Shown piece after piece: positions 42,628 through 50,166 of a stretch of DNA of 64,000 bases (position 1 is its first letter; each line of letters begins with the position of its first letter). Below the pieces are notes generated by a model that worked only from the letters and a program-made list of their open reading frames with translations, had not been told where the DNA came from and ran no database searches. The translations under genes and the position numbers were made by a program. Source of the stretch: an uncultured Lachnospiraceae bacterium (lineage in GTDB: Bacteria; Bacillota; Clostridia; Lachnospirales; Lachnospiraceae); contig CAMRSM010000026.1 in assembly GCA_947053345.1 (NCBI GenBank), forward strand, positions 1 to 64,000, in the 5' to 3' direction.

Positions 42628-44401
42628 CCGATCCCTCCCCATCAAATAATTCATGCGACTGCAGCCTATACAGCGCCGCATATGCTCCGTCAAGCCCCAT
42701 CAGCTCCCTGTGGCTTCCTTTTTCTTGCACAGCCCCATTCTCTATATAAAAGATCCTGTCCGCCTGCATTGTATAATACAATTTGTGCGTCGAAAATAAA
42801 ACCGTCTTTCCAAACCGCTTTAGACCAAACATCTTTTCATAAAACATCCGTGTAGCATAGACATCCAGATTGCTCGTCGGTTCGTCAAAAAGCAGAATGG
42901 GCGCTTTGCTTGCATATGCTCTGGCAACCGCAATCTTTTGTAATTCTCCACCTGAAAAACCACTATTTTCCTTCCCCTCGGAAATTACAGTGTGAATGTC
43001 CATCTCAAGCTTTCGGATCTTATCATATAATCCCGCATATTGCAATGCTTTCCGGACAGTAATGGCATCTTCCTCCGACATCACCTCGCGCATCAAAATA
43101 TTTTCTGCTACGGAAACCTCGTAAATCTGGAAATCCTGGAAAACAACACCAAAGAGCTTCCTGACACTGTCTATGTTGTATTGCTGATACGGTATACCAT
43201 TCAGCATTACCATTCCGCGGTCCGGCCGGATTAAGCCTGTTAAAATATCCATCAGGGTTGATTTTCCGGAACCATTCAGACCGACAACTGCGATAATCTC
43301 ATTCGGCCTGATCACAAAATCTACTGCACGAATGGCAAACGAAGATTCTGTATCATATTTAAAATACACATCCCGAAGTTCCAATGCTTTAAATTCATTG
43401 CAATCAAGCCCCGCCTCCACATTAAAATCACTTGATGTGCCCAGAACCTCCCGTATATCCCCCATATATAGGGCGGACTGATAAATATCCGGTATCGTTT
43501 TAAAAAAACGTATCAGTTCATCCGACAGCGAAGACACAATATTTAGCATGACCAAAAAATCCCCTACTCCGACTTCTTTTCCAAGAAGCTTCGCAGAAGC
43601 ATATAAGCCTGCCATCCAGAGAACCAATCCATATATTGTTGTCATAGCAGCACTTTCTTTTACAAATCCGGATAAATACTTATTATATCGTTTTAAATAC
43701 CCATCCGTTTCATCGCTGAAATTATACAACAGTTTATTTTTGATGTCCGGTGACACACGGAGCTCTTCCGCATATTCTCTTTGATAAAAAATGCGATCCA
43801 AATAATCTTTTAATCTATCATAAGGTTCTTCCTTTTTGTTAAAATGATACTGTTTTTTATTTGTGCGAAAGTAATAAAACAGATAGCCTGCTACACAAAA
43901 AAATACCGCCACTATGATTACCGGGTCACGATAAATCGTAAATATACAGGAACAAGTCACGCAATTTGTAAGGAGCGAAAAAAATTGCATACAGACCATA
44001 AAATATCTTAGTTTGGTTTCATCCATCGCTCTATGAAGCTTATCATAAAACTCCGGCTTATCATAGTTTAAATAGTCAAGGCAAAGTATTTTCTTATATA
44101 ATTTTTCATAGGTATAGGAGGTAAGTCTCATTTCAAATTTACGGATCAATCTCTTTAACAATATGTTCAGATAAAGTCTTATGACAAAATTTAAGACAAA
44201 ATAGCCGATAAGCCAAAATATCAAGGTTGATAATTGAAATTGTGGTGACAGAGCATAGTCCACCAGATATTTTATTAGAATTAAGTCGATCACCGTGCGT
44301 ACGGAAGATAATATTGCATAAAATAAGAGCATTACGATAATAGATTTTGATACCTTTGCAATTTCTTTCATTGCAAATACTAGATTATGTATTTTGTCCA
44401 T
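42617..44401 (-). CDS. ABC half-exporter, first of pair
   Basis: About 594 residues from MDKIHNLVF, preferred because GAGG precedes it; the frame runs 24 codons further. Six spans lead to the ATPase: Walker A GLNGSGKSTLMDIL, Q-loop VVFQDFQIYE, signature SGFSGGELQKIAVARAYA, Walker B ILLFDEPTSNLD and H-loop FSTHKLYY. The signature is non-canonical (FSGGE rather than LSGGQ), with Walker B Glu and H-loop His present. Overlap with the next gene implies a heterodimer. The AT content is higher than in the flanks. Confidence 0.92.
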   Translation of the reverse strand: MDKIHNLVFAMKEIAKVSKSIIVMLLFYAILSSVRTVIDLILIKYLVDYALSPQFQLSTLIFWLIGYFVLNFVIRLYLNILLKRLIRKFEMRLTSYTYEKLYKKILCLDYLNYDKPEFYDKLHRAMDETKLRYFMVCMQFFSLLTNCVTCSCIFTIYRDPVIIVAVFFCVAGYLFYYFRTNKKQYHFNKKEEPYDRLKDYLDRIFYQREYAEELRVSPDIKNKLLYNFSDETDGYLKRYNKYLSGFVKESAAMTTIYGLVLWMAGLYASAKLLGKEVGVGDFLVMLNIVSSLSDELIRFFKTIPDIYQSALYMGDIREVLGTSSDFNVEAGLDCNEFKALELRDVYFKYDTESSFAIRAVDFVIRPNEIIAVVGLNGSGKSTLMDILTGLIRPDRGMVMLNGIPYQQYNIDSVRKLFGVVFQDFQIYEVSVAENILMREVMSEEDAITVRKALQYAGLYDKIRKLEMDIHTVISEGKENSGFSGGELQKIAVARAYASKAPILLFDEPTSNLDVYATRMFYEKMFGLKRFGKTVLFSTHKLYYTMQADRIFYIENGAVQEKGSHRELMGLDGAYAALYRLQSHELFDGEGSDEI

Positions 44402-44543
44402 TTTTTTCCTCTTCACTAAAATAAGCCGGAATAGATCACATGGCATTCCGGGATAAATTATGTTATGTTTCATTTATATTATATTGTATCCATCTATCTA
44501 TGTCAATAATGGAACTCAACGATCAATAAAAACATTTTGCTCC

Positions 44544-44756
44544 ATGGGTATAAGAGCCTGTTTGACACAAGTCTGCGTAAGCTGGTTGAATTGGATCGTA
44601 AAAAGGACGGGCGTGAACCCAAAACCACGATGGCCATCGTGGACTAAAAAACATCCAGGATACGGACACTGCCAAGGAAAAGGCTATGATGCGGAAAAAA
44701 TCCGGTCTTTTTCCGCAAAACGTCATATTCAAAACCAGATTTTGGGTGTATATTAA
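44544..44756 (+). pseudogene. Degraded IS5-type transposase fragment
   Basis: The frames read LRKLVELDRKKDG, REPKTTMAIVD, stop, then in another frame NIQDTDTAKEK, and in a third YDAEKIRSFSAKRHIQ. Together they match the segment DRxxDGREPxPTMAIVDSQS-IQNTDTA-KGYDAGKKI-GIKRHI of IS5-family transposases. Both ends are missing and there are at least two frameshifts and a stop. No inverted repeats remain visible. It shows past insertion upstream of the ABC exporter pair. Confidence 0.75.
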
Positions 44757-44828
44757 AAATAGATTATTGTTCCCTTTCACCATACAACCAGACCAACAAG
44801 GAGGAATCTTATGAAATCCAAACTTACA

Positions 44829-45041
44829 TCAAACACCCACAGAGTATGCTGTTCTCTGCTTGCATCCTGCCTTTATAAAGAATATAGCTTTCGGCAACAT
44901 CATAAAAAAGCGCAAAAGTAATTTTATTAGTGTTGTTTTTCCCGCACCATTATAGCCAACAATCGCAATTTGATATAATATATATAGAGATTTTTCCATA
45001 TTATTGAATAAGTTCTTATATATCTTTCTCTTCAAATTCAT
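44829..45041 (-). pseudogene. Fragment of an ABC exporter ATPase
   Basis: On the minus strand GYNGAGKTTLIKLLLRF is an unmistakable Walker A region of an ABC exporter. A frameshift follows, and the next frame continues FYDVAESYILYKG as in LRLYDPTEGEILL. The upstream membrane part and all downstream motifs are gone. It lies just upstream of the intact exporter pair on the same strand, so a third ABC gene once stood here and was cut by the IS5-type insertion. Confidence 0.7.
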
Positions 45042-45123
45042 GATTTGTCGTTTGATTGTATCACATCCAATTTCTTTTTTTCACAAAAATATGGTGCATA
45101 GCAATCGCTACGCCACACATTTT

Positions 45124-45389
45124 TTATTGCTCCAACAATTTTTCTATTTTATATTTCTGCCCTTTTAAATCATTTTGCTTTCCGTACAGATTATTCTGCT
45201 CTTTACATTGTTCTTTCATGCGCTCCAGCTGCGCCCGCACTCTCTTCCGGCAATCCGGCTCTATCTTTTATATTCCCCGGTCAGATTACGGATTGTATTA
45301 TTGTTTTCTTTTATCCGTTCCGACAAACATACCCCGTCTATCAGATTTTGTACTTCCTTATCCATTTCATAAAGGTCTGTTTCTTCCAT
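45124..45389 (-). pseudogene. Frameshifted small coiled-coil gene
   Basis: From an ATG at 45389 the minus strand reads MEETDLYEMDKEVQNLIDG and NNNTIRNLTGEYKR before a stop. Shortly after, another frame gives RKRVRAQLERMKEQCKEQNN and ends KIEKLLEQ with a stop at 45124. Both parts are rich in Glu, Lys, Gln and Leu with heptad spacing, as in one coiled-coil protein of about 90 residues broken by a frameshift. I do not know the family. No strong ribosome binding site precedes the start. The rest of 45390-45632 holds nothing clear. Confidence 0.4.
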
Positions 45390-45632
45390 TATTTTAGTAC
45401 ATCAGATGTTTCCTTATCCGGAACGATTTTACCGCAATTACCATTTTTTCACATTGTGACACTCCATGAATTGCAAGGCATACGTTTCCGGAGATATTCA
45501 AAGTATGAGAAAAAGCTCCTTACAAAACACATCCTTTCCTCAGAAAAATACATTTACTTTTTCCTACTGCTATTCTAAAATTGGGATTGGTAACGGCGGA
45601 TATCAGCAGCTGAATATAAAGGGGGAAAAGAT

Positions 45633-46604
45633 ATGGAAATAAAAGGATACACTTACGGATATTGCGGCGGGAGGGGGATGTACCGCACACCGGAGGCGGT
45701 TATGTCACAGGATCTATTGTTTGATACCGGCGTGAACTGGATCTGTCTGGCGGTTGCGGTCGATCAGGAAAGCTATGCTTCCACAAAGATACTGTTTGAT
45801 TATGAAAGGAACGCCTCGGATAAGGATGTTACCTTTGCCATCCGCCGCGCGCGGGAACGTGGGATCAAAGTCTGCTTAAAGCCGATGGTCAACTGCCAGG
45901 ACGGTGCCTGGCGGGCGCAGATTGATTTCCCGGACGGGGATATGGTCGGCAGAGATACTTATTGGAGCAAATGGTTTGCCAGCTATACCGCTTTTTTGCT
46001 GCACTACGCGGAACTGGCGGAAGACACAGGCTGCGAGATGTTCTGTCTCGGCTGTGAGATGCTCGGCACGGAGCGCAAGGAGGATTATTGGCGCGCACTG
46101 ATCGCAAAAGTGCGGGAAGTTTACCACGGTCCGCTTGTTTACAATACCAACCACGGCAAGGAAGACCAGGTTCGCTGGTTTGACGCGCTGGATTATATCG
46201 GTACTTCGGCATATTTCCCGGTCGCAAAGGTTCCGGGTGAAAGTCTTGCCAATATGACGGCAGCATGGGAAAAGGTGCGCGACCAATTAAAACCGCTTGC
46301 ACAAAAACTTGGGAAAAAGGTGATCTTCATGGAGATTGGCTGCCGCAGCGCGAAAGGCTGTGCGATGATGCCATGGGATTTCTCACATCAGGAATTTCCC
46401 TGGGACGAGGAGGAACAGGCGCGCTTTTTTGATTCCTGCCTTTCCGTTTTCTCGCACGAGGACTGGTTTGCCGGATTTTTCTGGTGGGACTGGGGCACGC
46501 GGATCTACACAACGCGCGAAGCTGCCGAAAAAGATTTAGGCTTTAATATCCATCTGAAAAAGGCTGAGATCGTTTTAAAAAAGTGGTACACAGAAAAACT
46601 ATAA
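45633..46604 (+). CDS. GH113-like TIM-barrel glycoside hydrolase
   Basis: A 323-residue protein without signal peptide. The (beta/alpha)8 barrel opens with KGYTYGYCGGRGMYRTPEA. The acid/base Glu is likely in FCLGCEML (near 144) and the nucleophile in VIFMEIGCRSA (near 237). FAGFFWWDWGTR is the barrel's last aromatic strand, as in GH113 beta-mannanases. AAAGGGGGA precedes the start. It may cleave beta-manno-oligosaccharides in the cytosol. No transport genes are adjacent, so it acts on sugars brought in by other systems. Confidence 0.82.
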   Translation: MEIKGYTYGYCGGRGMYRTPEAVMSQDLLFDTGVNWICLAVAVDQESYASTKILFDYERNASDKDVTFAIRRARERGIKVCLKPMVNCQDGAWRAQIDFPDGDMVGRDTYWSKWFASYTAFLLHYAELAEDTGCEMFCLGCEMLGTERKEDYWRALIAKVREVYHGPLVYNTNHGKEDQVRWFDALDYIGTSAYFPVAKVPGESLANMTAAWEKVRDQLKPLAQKLGKKVIFMEIGCRSAKGCAMMPWDFSHQEFPWDEEEQARFFDSCLSVFSHEDWFAGFFWWDWGTRIYTTREAAEKDLGFNIHLKKAEIVLKKWYTEKL

Positions 46605-46919
46605 TCTGTACTTTTTTATGCAGGTGGAATGCATCCGGATCTGATGATCCTATTGGCATTATGCACCCGGACGGAACTCCCATCATATTAAATCAACAGG
46701 AGCCACGTCCGGCATTCCCCTGCAAGGAAAATTGCATTAAAACAACCCAAAATGCACAAAGAGATATAAAAAAGAAAGCTTACAAAATTAGATTGCATTT
46801 TACAGTATTTCCTCTTGCATCCGAACATAGTTTCGTGCTATAATGGAAATCACATCTCACGAACAATATGTTACTAAAAACCACTAAAAGAAGTACACTA
46901 TCAAGGGGGTTATTCCGTC
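46605..46919 (+). promoter_or_regulatory. Spacer with imperfect hairpin and promoter of exporter operon
   Basis: GCAGGTGGAATGC (46620-46632) and GCATTCCCCTGC (46712-46723) pair with one bulge, enclosing about 80 bases. The layout is like family A, but the shared closing motif is absent. TTGCAT (46815-46820) and TATAAT (46839-46844) are 18 bases apart; the -10 is extended (TGCTATAAT). This promoter points at the ABC gene at 46920. Confidence 0.6.
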
Positions 46920-49229
46920 ATGGAAAAGGTAAAGTTACCCAAATCCGTCCTTGAACTGCTCTCGCGGCACGGTATCACTTCCGACGCACTGCTTTGCGCT
47001 TGCGCCACGGATATGAACACGAATTGCGAGTACGCGGACGGATATGTGATCCTGACTGCGGACAAACTCTGTCTGCTCACTTCCCCGCCCGATCCCTCCC
47101 GTGTCCGATCTTTCAAAGGCTACAGCAAAAAAGGAGATTTGGAAACGGACTATGGACAGAACTGGGCGTTCCGTTCTCTCGCGGTCGCCGAACTTGAGTC
47201 TGTAAAGATCGAACGGCAGGTTGCCTGCGGTCTGTTGATCGCAAACGATGGCGACGCTCTCGCCGCATTTTCCAATTTGTATATGAAAAATATGCACCGG
47301 CTTGTACGAGCCTTTGACCACATCAAGAACCCGCAGCCGGATTTCATGCAGGAGGAAGATGAGGAGGAAGAATATTGCCCAAAATGCGGCACGATGTACC
47401 CGAACCGCAACCGAAAGATCTGCCCGAAATGTATGGAACGCGGCACAATCTTTATGCGGGTTTTGCGCTACTTTAAGCCGTACAGCGCCAAGCTTGCGGT
47501 CATGCTGTTCTGCTTTGTCGGCATTGCGGCACTTAATCTTGTATGGCCTTACTTAAACGGTACGGTGCTCTACGACCATATATTGGAAAAGGATTCGGCA
47601 TTCCTCGCCAAGCTTGGGATTGAGGACGGGCGTTTTGCTACGGCGCTTTTCCTTGTGGTTCTGACTATGTTCATCGCCAAATTGTCACTGCAGCTGCTCT
47701 CCGTCCTGCAGGGTGTTTTCACGGCGCAGATCGTCACAAGTGTTGTGCGCGACCTGAAAAAAGATATTTTCGGCGCGATGGGCAAGCTCTCGATCAGTTT
47801 TTACAAAAGCCGCCAGACCGGAAGCCTGATGACACGCGTACTGCGGGATGCGGAGCGCGTAACGGGGTTCTTTATCGACGGTGCGCCGTACATACTGGTG
47901 AATACATTTGTAATTATATCCACTTTGATCGTCATGTTTTCTATCCGCTGGGAACTGGCCATCATTGCCTGCGTCCTGCTGCCGATCTCCGTGGTGGTCG
48001 GCATGAAGCTGCGCCCGCATCTCTGGAGCTTGTTTGGCAGACGGCACCGCGCGGAACGTTCCTTAAACAGCCAGGTGAACGACAACCTGACCGGCGCGCG
48101 CGTAGTCAAGGCATTCGGGCAGGAACAGAGGGAACTGACACGTTTTTCTACAAACAACTCGCGCATGAAAGACGCGGAACTTGCGATTGTGCGCTTTAGC
48201 AACAAATTTACCTTTCTGTACTCGACTACGCAGGAGCTGACCAGCATGATCGTCTGGTTTATCGGCGTTGCCCTCGTGCTTTCCGGCACGAATTTCGATC
48301 TCGGCGTGCTGATTACTTTTGTCGGCTATGTCGGGCAGCTATCCGGGCCGATGAATTTCTTTTCCCACATTTTCCACTGGTGGTCAGACAGCATCAACAG
48401 CGCACAACGCATGTTCGAGATTCTGGATGCCATCCCGGAGGTACAGGAGAAGGAGAACCCGATCCCGATGCCCGCTCCAAAGGGTGAAATCGTCCTTGAC
48501 CATGTGACATTCGGCTACGAGATCAACAAGCCGGTATTAAAAAATATTAACCTGCATATCAGGGAGGGCGAGATGCTCGGTATTGTCGGGCGCTCCGGCG
48601 CGGGCAAGACCACGCTCGTCAATCTGATTTCCCGCATGTACGACCCGCAGGAAGGTGCAATCTATTTCGACGGCGTAAACGTGCGCGATCTGGCATTCCA
48701 TGACCTGCGGCGCAACGTCGCGATGGTTTCGCAGGAAACCTACATTTTTATGGGGACAGTCGAGCAGAATATCGCCTACGCAAACCCGGACGCAACTAAG
48801 GCAGAAATCATCCGCGCGGCGGTTCTTGCGAGCGCACATGATTTTATTTTGCGGATGCCGGATGGCTACGATACGATCATTGGCTCTGCCGGGCGGGAAC
48901 TATCCGGCGGTGAGCGCCAGCGTATTTCCATCGCCCGCGCGATCTTAGCCAACCCGAAAATTCTCATTTTGGACGAGGCAACCGCGTCCGTAGATACGGA
49001 AACCGAAAAAGCCATTCAGGAATCCCTCAACTACCTGATCAAAGGGCGCACGACAATCTCCATCGCCCACCGCCTCTCCACCCTGCGCGATGCCGACCGG
49101 TTGGTTGTCATCGACAACGGGGAGATTACCGAGGAAGGGACGCAGGCAGAACTCACTGAACTGCACGGCACATACTACAAGTTGATGGAACTGCAGACCA
49201 AGGCCCTGGCGTTGAAAGGTATCGAATAA
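46920..49229 (+). CDS. ABC exporter with PH-like and zinc-ribbon N-terminus (DUF1854-associated)
   Basis: A 769-residue full-length half-transporter. Residues 1-145 form a soluble domain (YVILTADKLCLLTSPP, WAFRSLAVAELESVKIERQVACG) that resembles PH/GRAM-like sensors. A zinc ribbon follows: YCPKCGTMYPNRNRKICPKC (about 156-176). Six spans (about 185-480) precede the ATPase: Walker A GRSGAGKTTLVNLI, signature RELSGGERQRISIARAI, Walker B ILILDEATASVD and H-loop IAHRLSTL. GGGGG precedes the start. It shares this layout with the exporter at 50167 and both flank a DUF1854 gene. Together they form a heterodimeric exporter of unknown substrate. Confidence 0.92.
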   Translation: MEKVKLPKSVLELLSRHGITSDALLCACATDMNTNCEYADGYVILTADKLCLLTSPPDPSRVRSFKGYSKKGDLETDYGQNWAFRSLAVAELESVKIERQVACGLLIANDGDALAAFSNLYMKNMHRLVRAFDHIKNPQPDFMQEEDEEEEYCPKCGTMYPNRNRKICPKCMERGTIFMRVLRYFKPYSAKLAVMLFCFVGIAALNLVWPYLNGTVLYDHILEKDSAFLAKLGIEDGRFATALFLVVLTMFIAKLSLQLLSVLQGVFTAQIVTSVVRDLKKDIFGAMGKLSISFYKSRQTGSLMTRVLRDAERVTGFFIDGAPYILVNTFVIISTLIVMFSIRWELAIIACVLLPISVVVGMKLRPHLWSLFGRRHRAERSLNSQVNDNLTGARVVKAFGQEQRELTRFSTNNSRMKDAELAIVRFSNKFTFLYSTTQELTSMIVWFIGVALVLSGTNFDLGVLITFVGYVGQLSGPMNFFSHIFHWWSDSINSAQRMFEILDAIPEVQEKENPIPMPAPKGEIVLDHVTFGYEINKPVLKNINLHIREGEMLGIVGRSGAGKTTLVNLISRMYDPQEGAIYFDGVNVRDLAFHDLRRNVAMVSQETYIFMGTVEQNIAYANPDATKAEIIRAAVLASAHDFILRMPDGYDTIIGSAGRELSGGERQRISIARAILANPKILILDEATASVDTETEKAIQESLNYLIKGRTTISIAHRLSTLRDADRLVVIDNGEITEEGTQAELTELHGTYYKLMELQTKALALKGIE

Positions 49230-49232
49230 TTT

Positions 49233-49475
49233 GTGGAGGGATTTTGCGGGACTTAATCAGCACAATCCCGCAACTGCGCCAGGAAGGGGTTTTCTGGACG
49301 CTGTGCGGACAGAAAAACACTTCCACGGTGGGGGCGCTGTGGAGGGATTTTGCGGGACTTAACCAGCACAATCCCGCAGCTGCGCCAGGAAGGGGTTTTC
49401 TGGGCGCTGTGCGGACAGAAAAGCACTTCCACGGTGGGGGCGCTGTGGAGGGATTGTGCGGGACTTAATATAGGA
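49233..49475 (+). repeat. Tandem family A elements (ABC-DUF1854 spacer)
   Basis: Two full copies preceded by a partial end, with a 106-base period (GTGGAGGGATT at 49233, 49339, 49445). Each runs CAG, stem GCACAATCCC, GCCAGGAAGGGGTTTTCTGG, GCGCTGTGCGGACAGAAAA, CACTTCCACGGTGG, GGAGGGATT. The copy next to the gene closes with perfect stem GGGATTGTGC; the first has GGGATTTTGC, one mismatch. GGGACTTAA then TATAGGAGG follow, which is the DUF1854 ribosome binding site. Confidence 0.88.
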
Positions 49476-49486
49476 GGATTTTAGAT

Positions 49487-50065
49487 ATGGCACCATTTGG
49501 TAAGACACCGCCAAGCGGCGGGGACCATGAAGATTTCAACTTAGAGCAGATGGAAAAAGAAACGGAGGAAATGCTGAAACTCCGCTATATCAACAAAGAC
49601 AACGCGGAATTTAAGCGCACGGACGGAGGGTTTGTCAGCGTGCGCATCGGGGAAGAATTTTACCCTCGCGTGCAGGTTGTCCGCATGTTCCCGTTTTCCG
49701 ACCCGGAAAAATATATTTCCATCCGCACACCGGATGAACATTCCAAAGAAATCGGCATCATCGAGGACATGAAGAATGTCACAAAGGAAACGGCACAGAT
49801 GCTTACGGAACAGCTGAACCTGCGCTATTTCACCCCAATCATCACAAAGATCGTCAATATTAAGGAAGAGTACGGCTACGCATACTTTGAGGTTGTCACC
49901 GACCGCGGCGCGTGCCGCTTTACCATCAACATGGGCGGGCACGCGGTTGTCCATCTTTCCGAGACGCGCATCCTGATCTCGGACATTGACGAAAACCGCT
50001 TTGAGATTCCGGACATCATGAAACTGACGACGAAGGAATTGAAAAAATTGGATTTATTCCTGTAA
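49487..50065 (+). CDS. DUF1854 family protein
   Basis: A 192-residue cytosolic protein. The DUF1854 pattern is clear: EFKRTDGGFVSVRIGEEFYPRV, RMFPFSDPEKYISIR, EIGIIEDMKNVTKETAQML, LRYFTPIITKIVNIKEEYG and a closing VHLSETRILISDIDENRFEIPD. AGGAGG precedes the start, delivered directly after the family A repeat. In other bacteria DUF1854 proteins occur next to ABC transporters annotated as cyanophycin-associated. Here they are sandwiched between two exporter genes. It is likely a regulatory or accessory subunit of that exporter. No cyanophycin genes are nearby. Confidence 0.9.
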   Translation: MAPFGKTPPSGGDHEDFNLEQMEKETEEMLKLRYINKDNAEFKRTDGGFVSVRIGEEFYPRVQVVRMFPFSDPEKYISIRTPDEHSKEIGIIEDMKNVTKETAQMLTEQLNLRYFTPIITKIVNIKEEYGYAYFEVVTDRGACRFTINMGGHAVVHLSETRILISDIDENRFEIPDIMKLTTKELKKLDLFL

Positions 50066-50082
50066 CATGAGCATTTTATCCG

Positions 50083-50152
50083 GGAATTGACTCAATTCCT
50101 TCAAGTGCAGGAGCTACCTGCAAAGGCATACATTGCCCGCAAAAACGGGCAA
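50083..50152 (+). other. Three consecutive hairpins before ABC exporter gene
   Basis: GGAATTGA/TCAATTCC (50083-50099), TGCAGG/CCTGCA (50106-50122) and TTGCCCG/CGGGCAA (50133-50152) are three perfect stems in a 100-base spacer. The last ends directly at AAGGAGGAG, the ribosome binding site of the exporter gene at 50167. None has a T-run. They could tune translation of the second exporter subunit. Confidence 0.6.
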
Positions 50153-50166
50153 GGAGGAGCATTTCC

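Noticed and set aside
44811-44921. 36-codon peptide with AAGGAGG before ATG (MKSKLTSNTHRVCC start)
   Set aside because: Most of it overlaps the antisense remains of an ABC ATPase gene. Without a leader-like conserved core or modification enzyme nearby it cannot be called a RiPP precursor.
46583-46843. 86-codon open frame downstream of GH113-like gene
   Set aside because: It covers the hairpin spacer, overlaps the end of the hydrolase gene and has no ribosome binding site.
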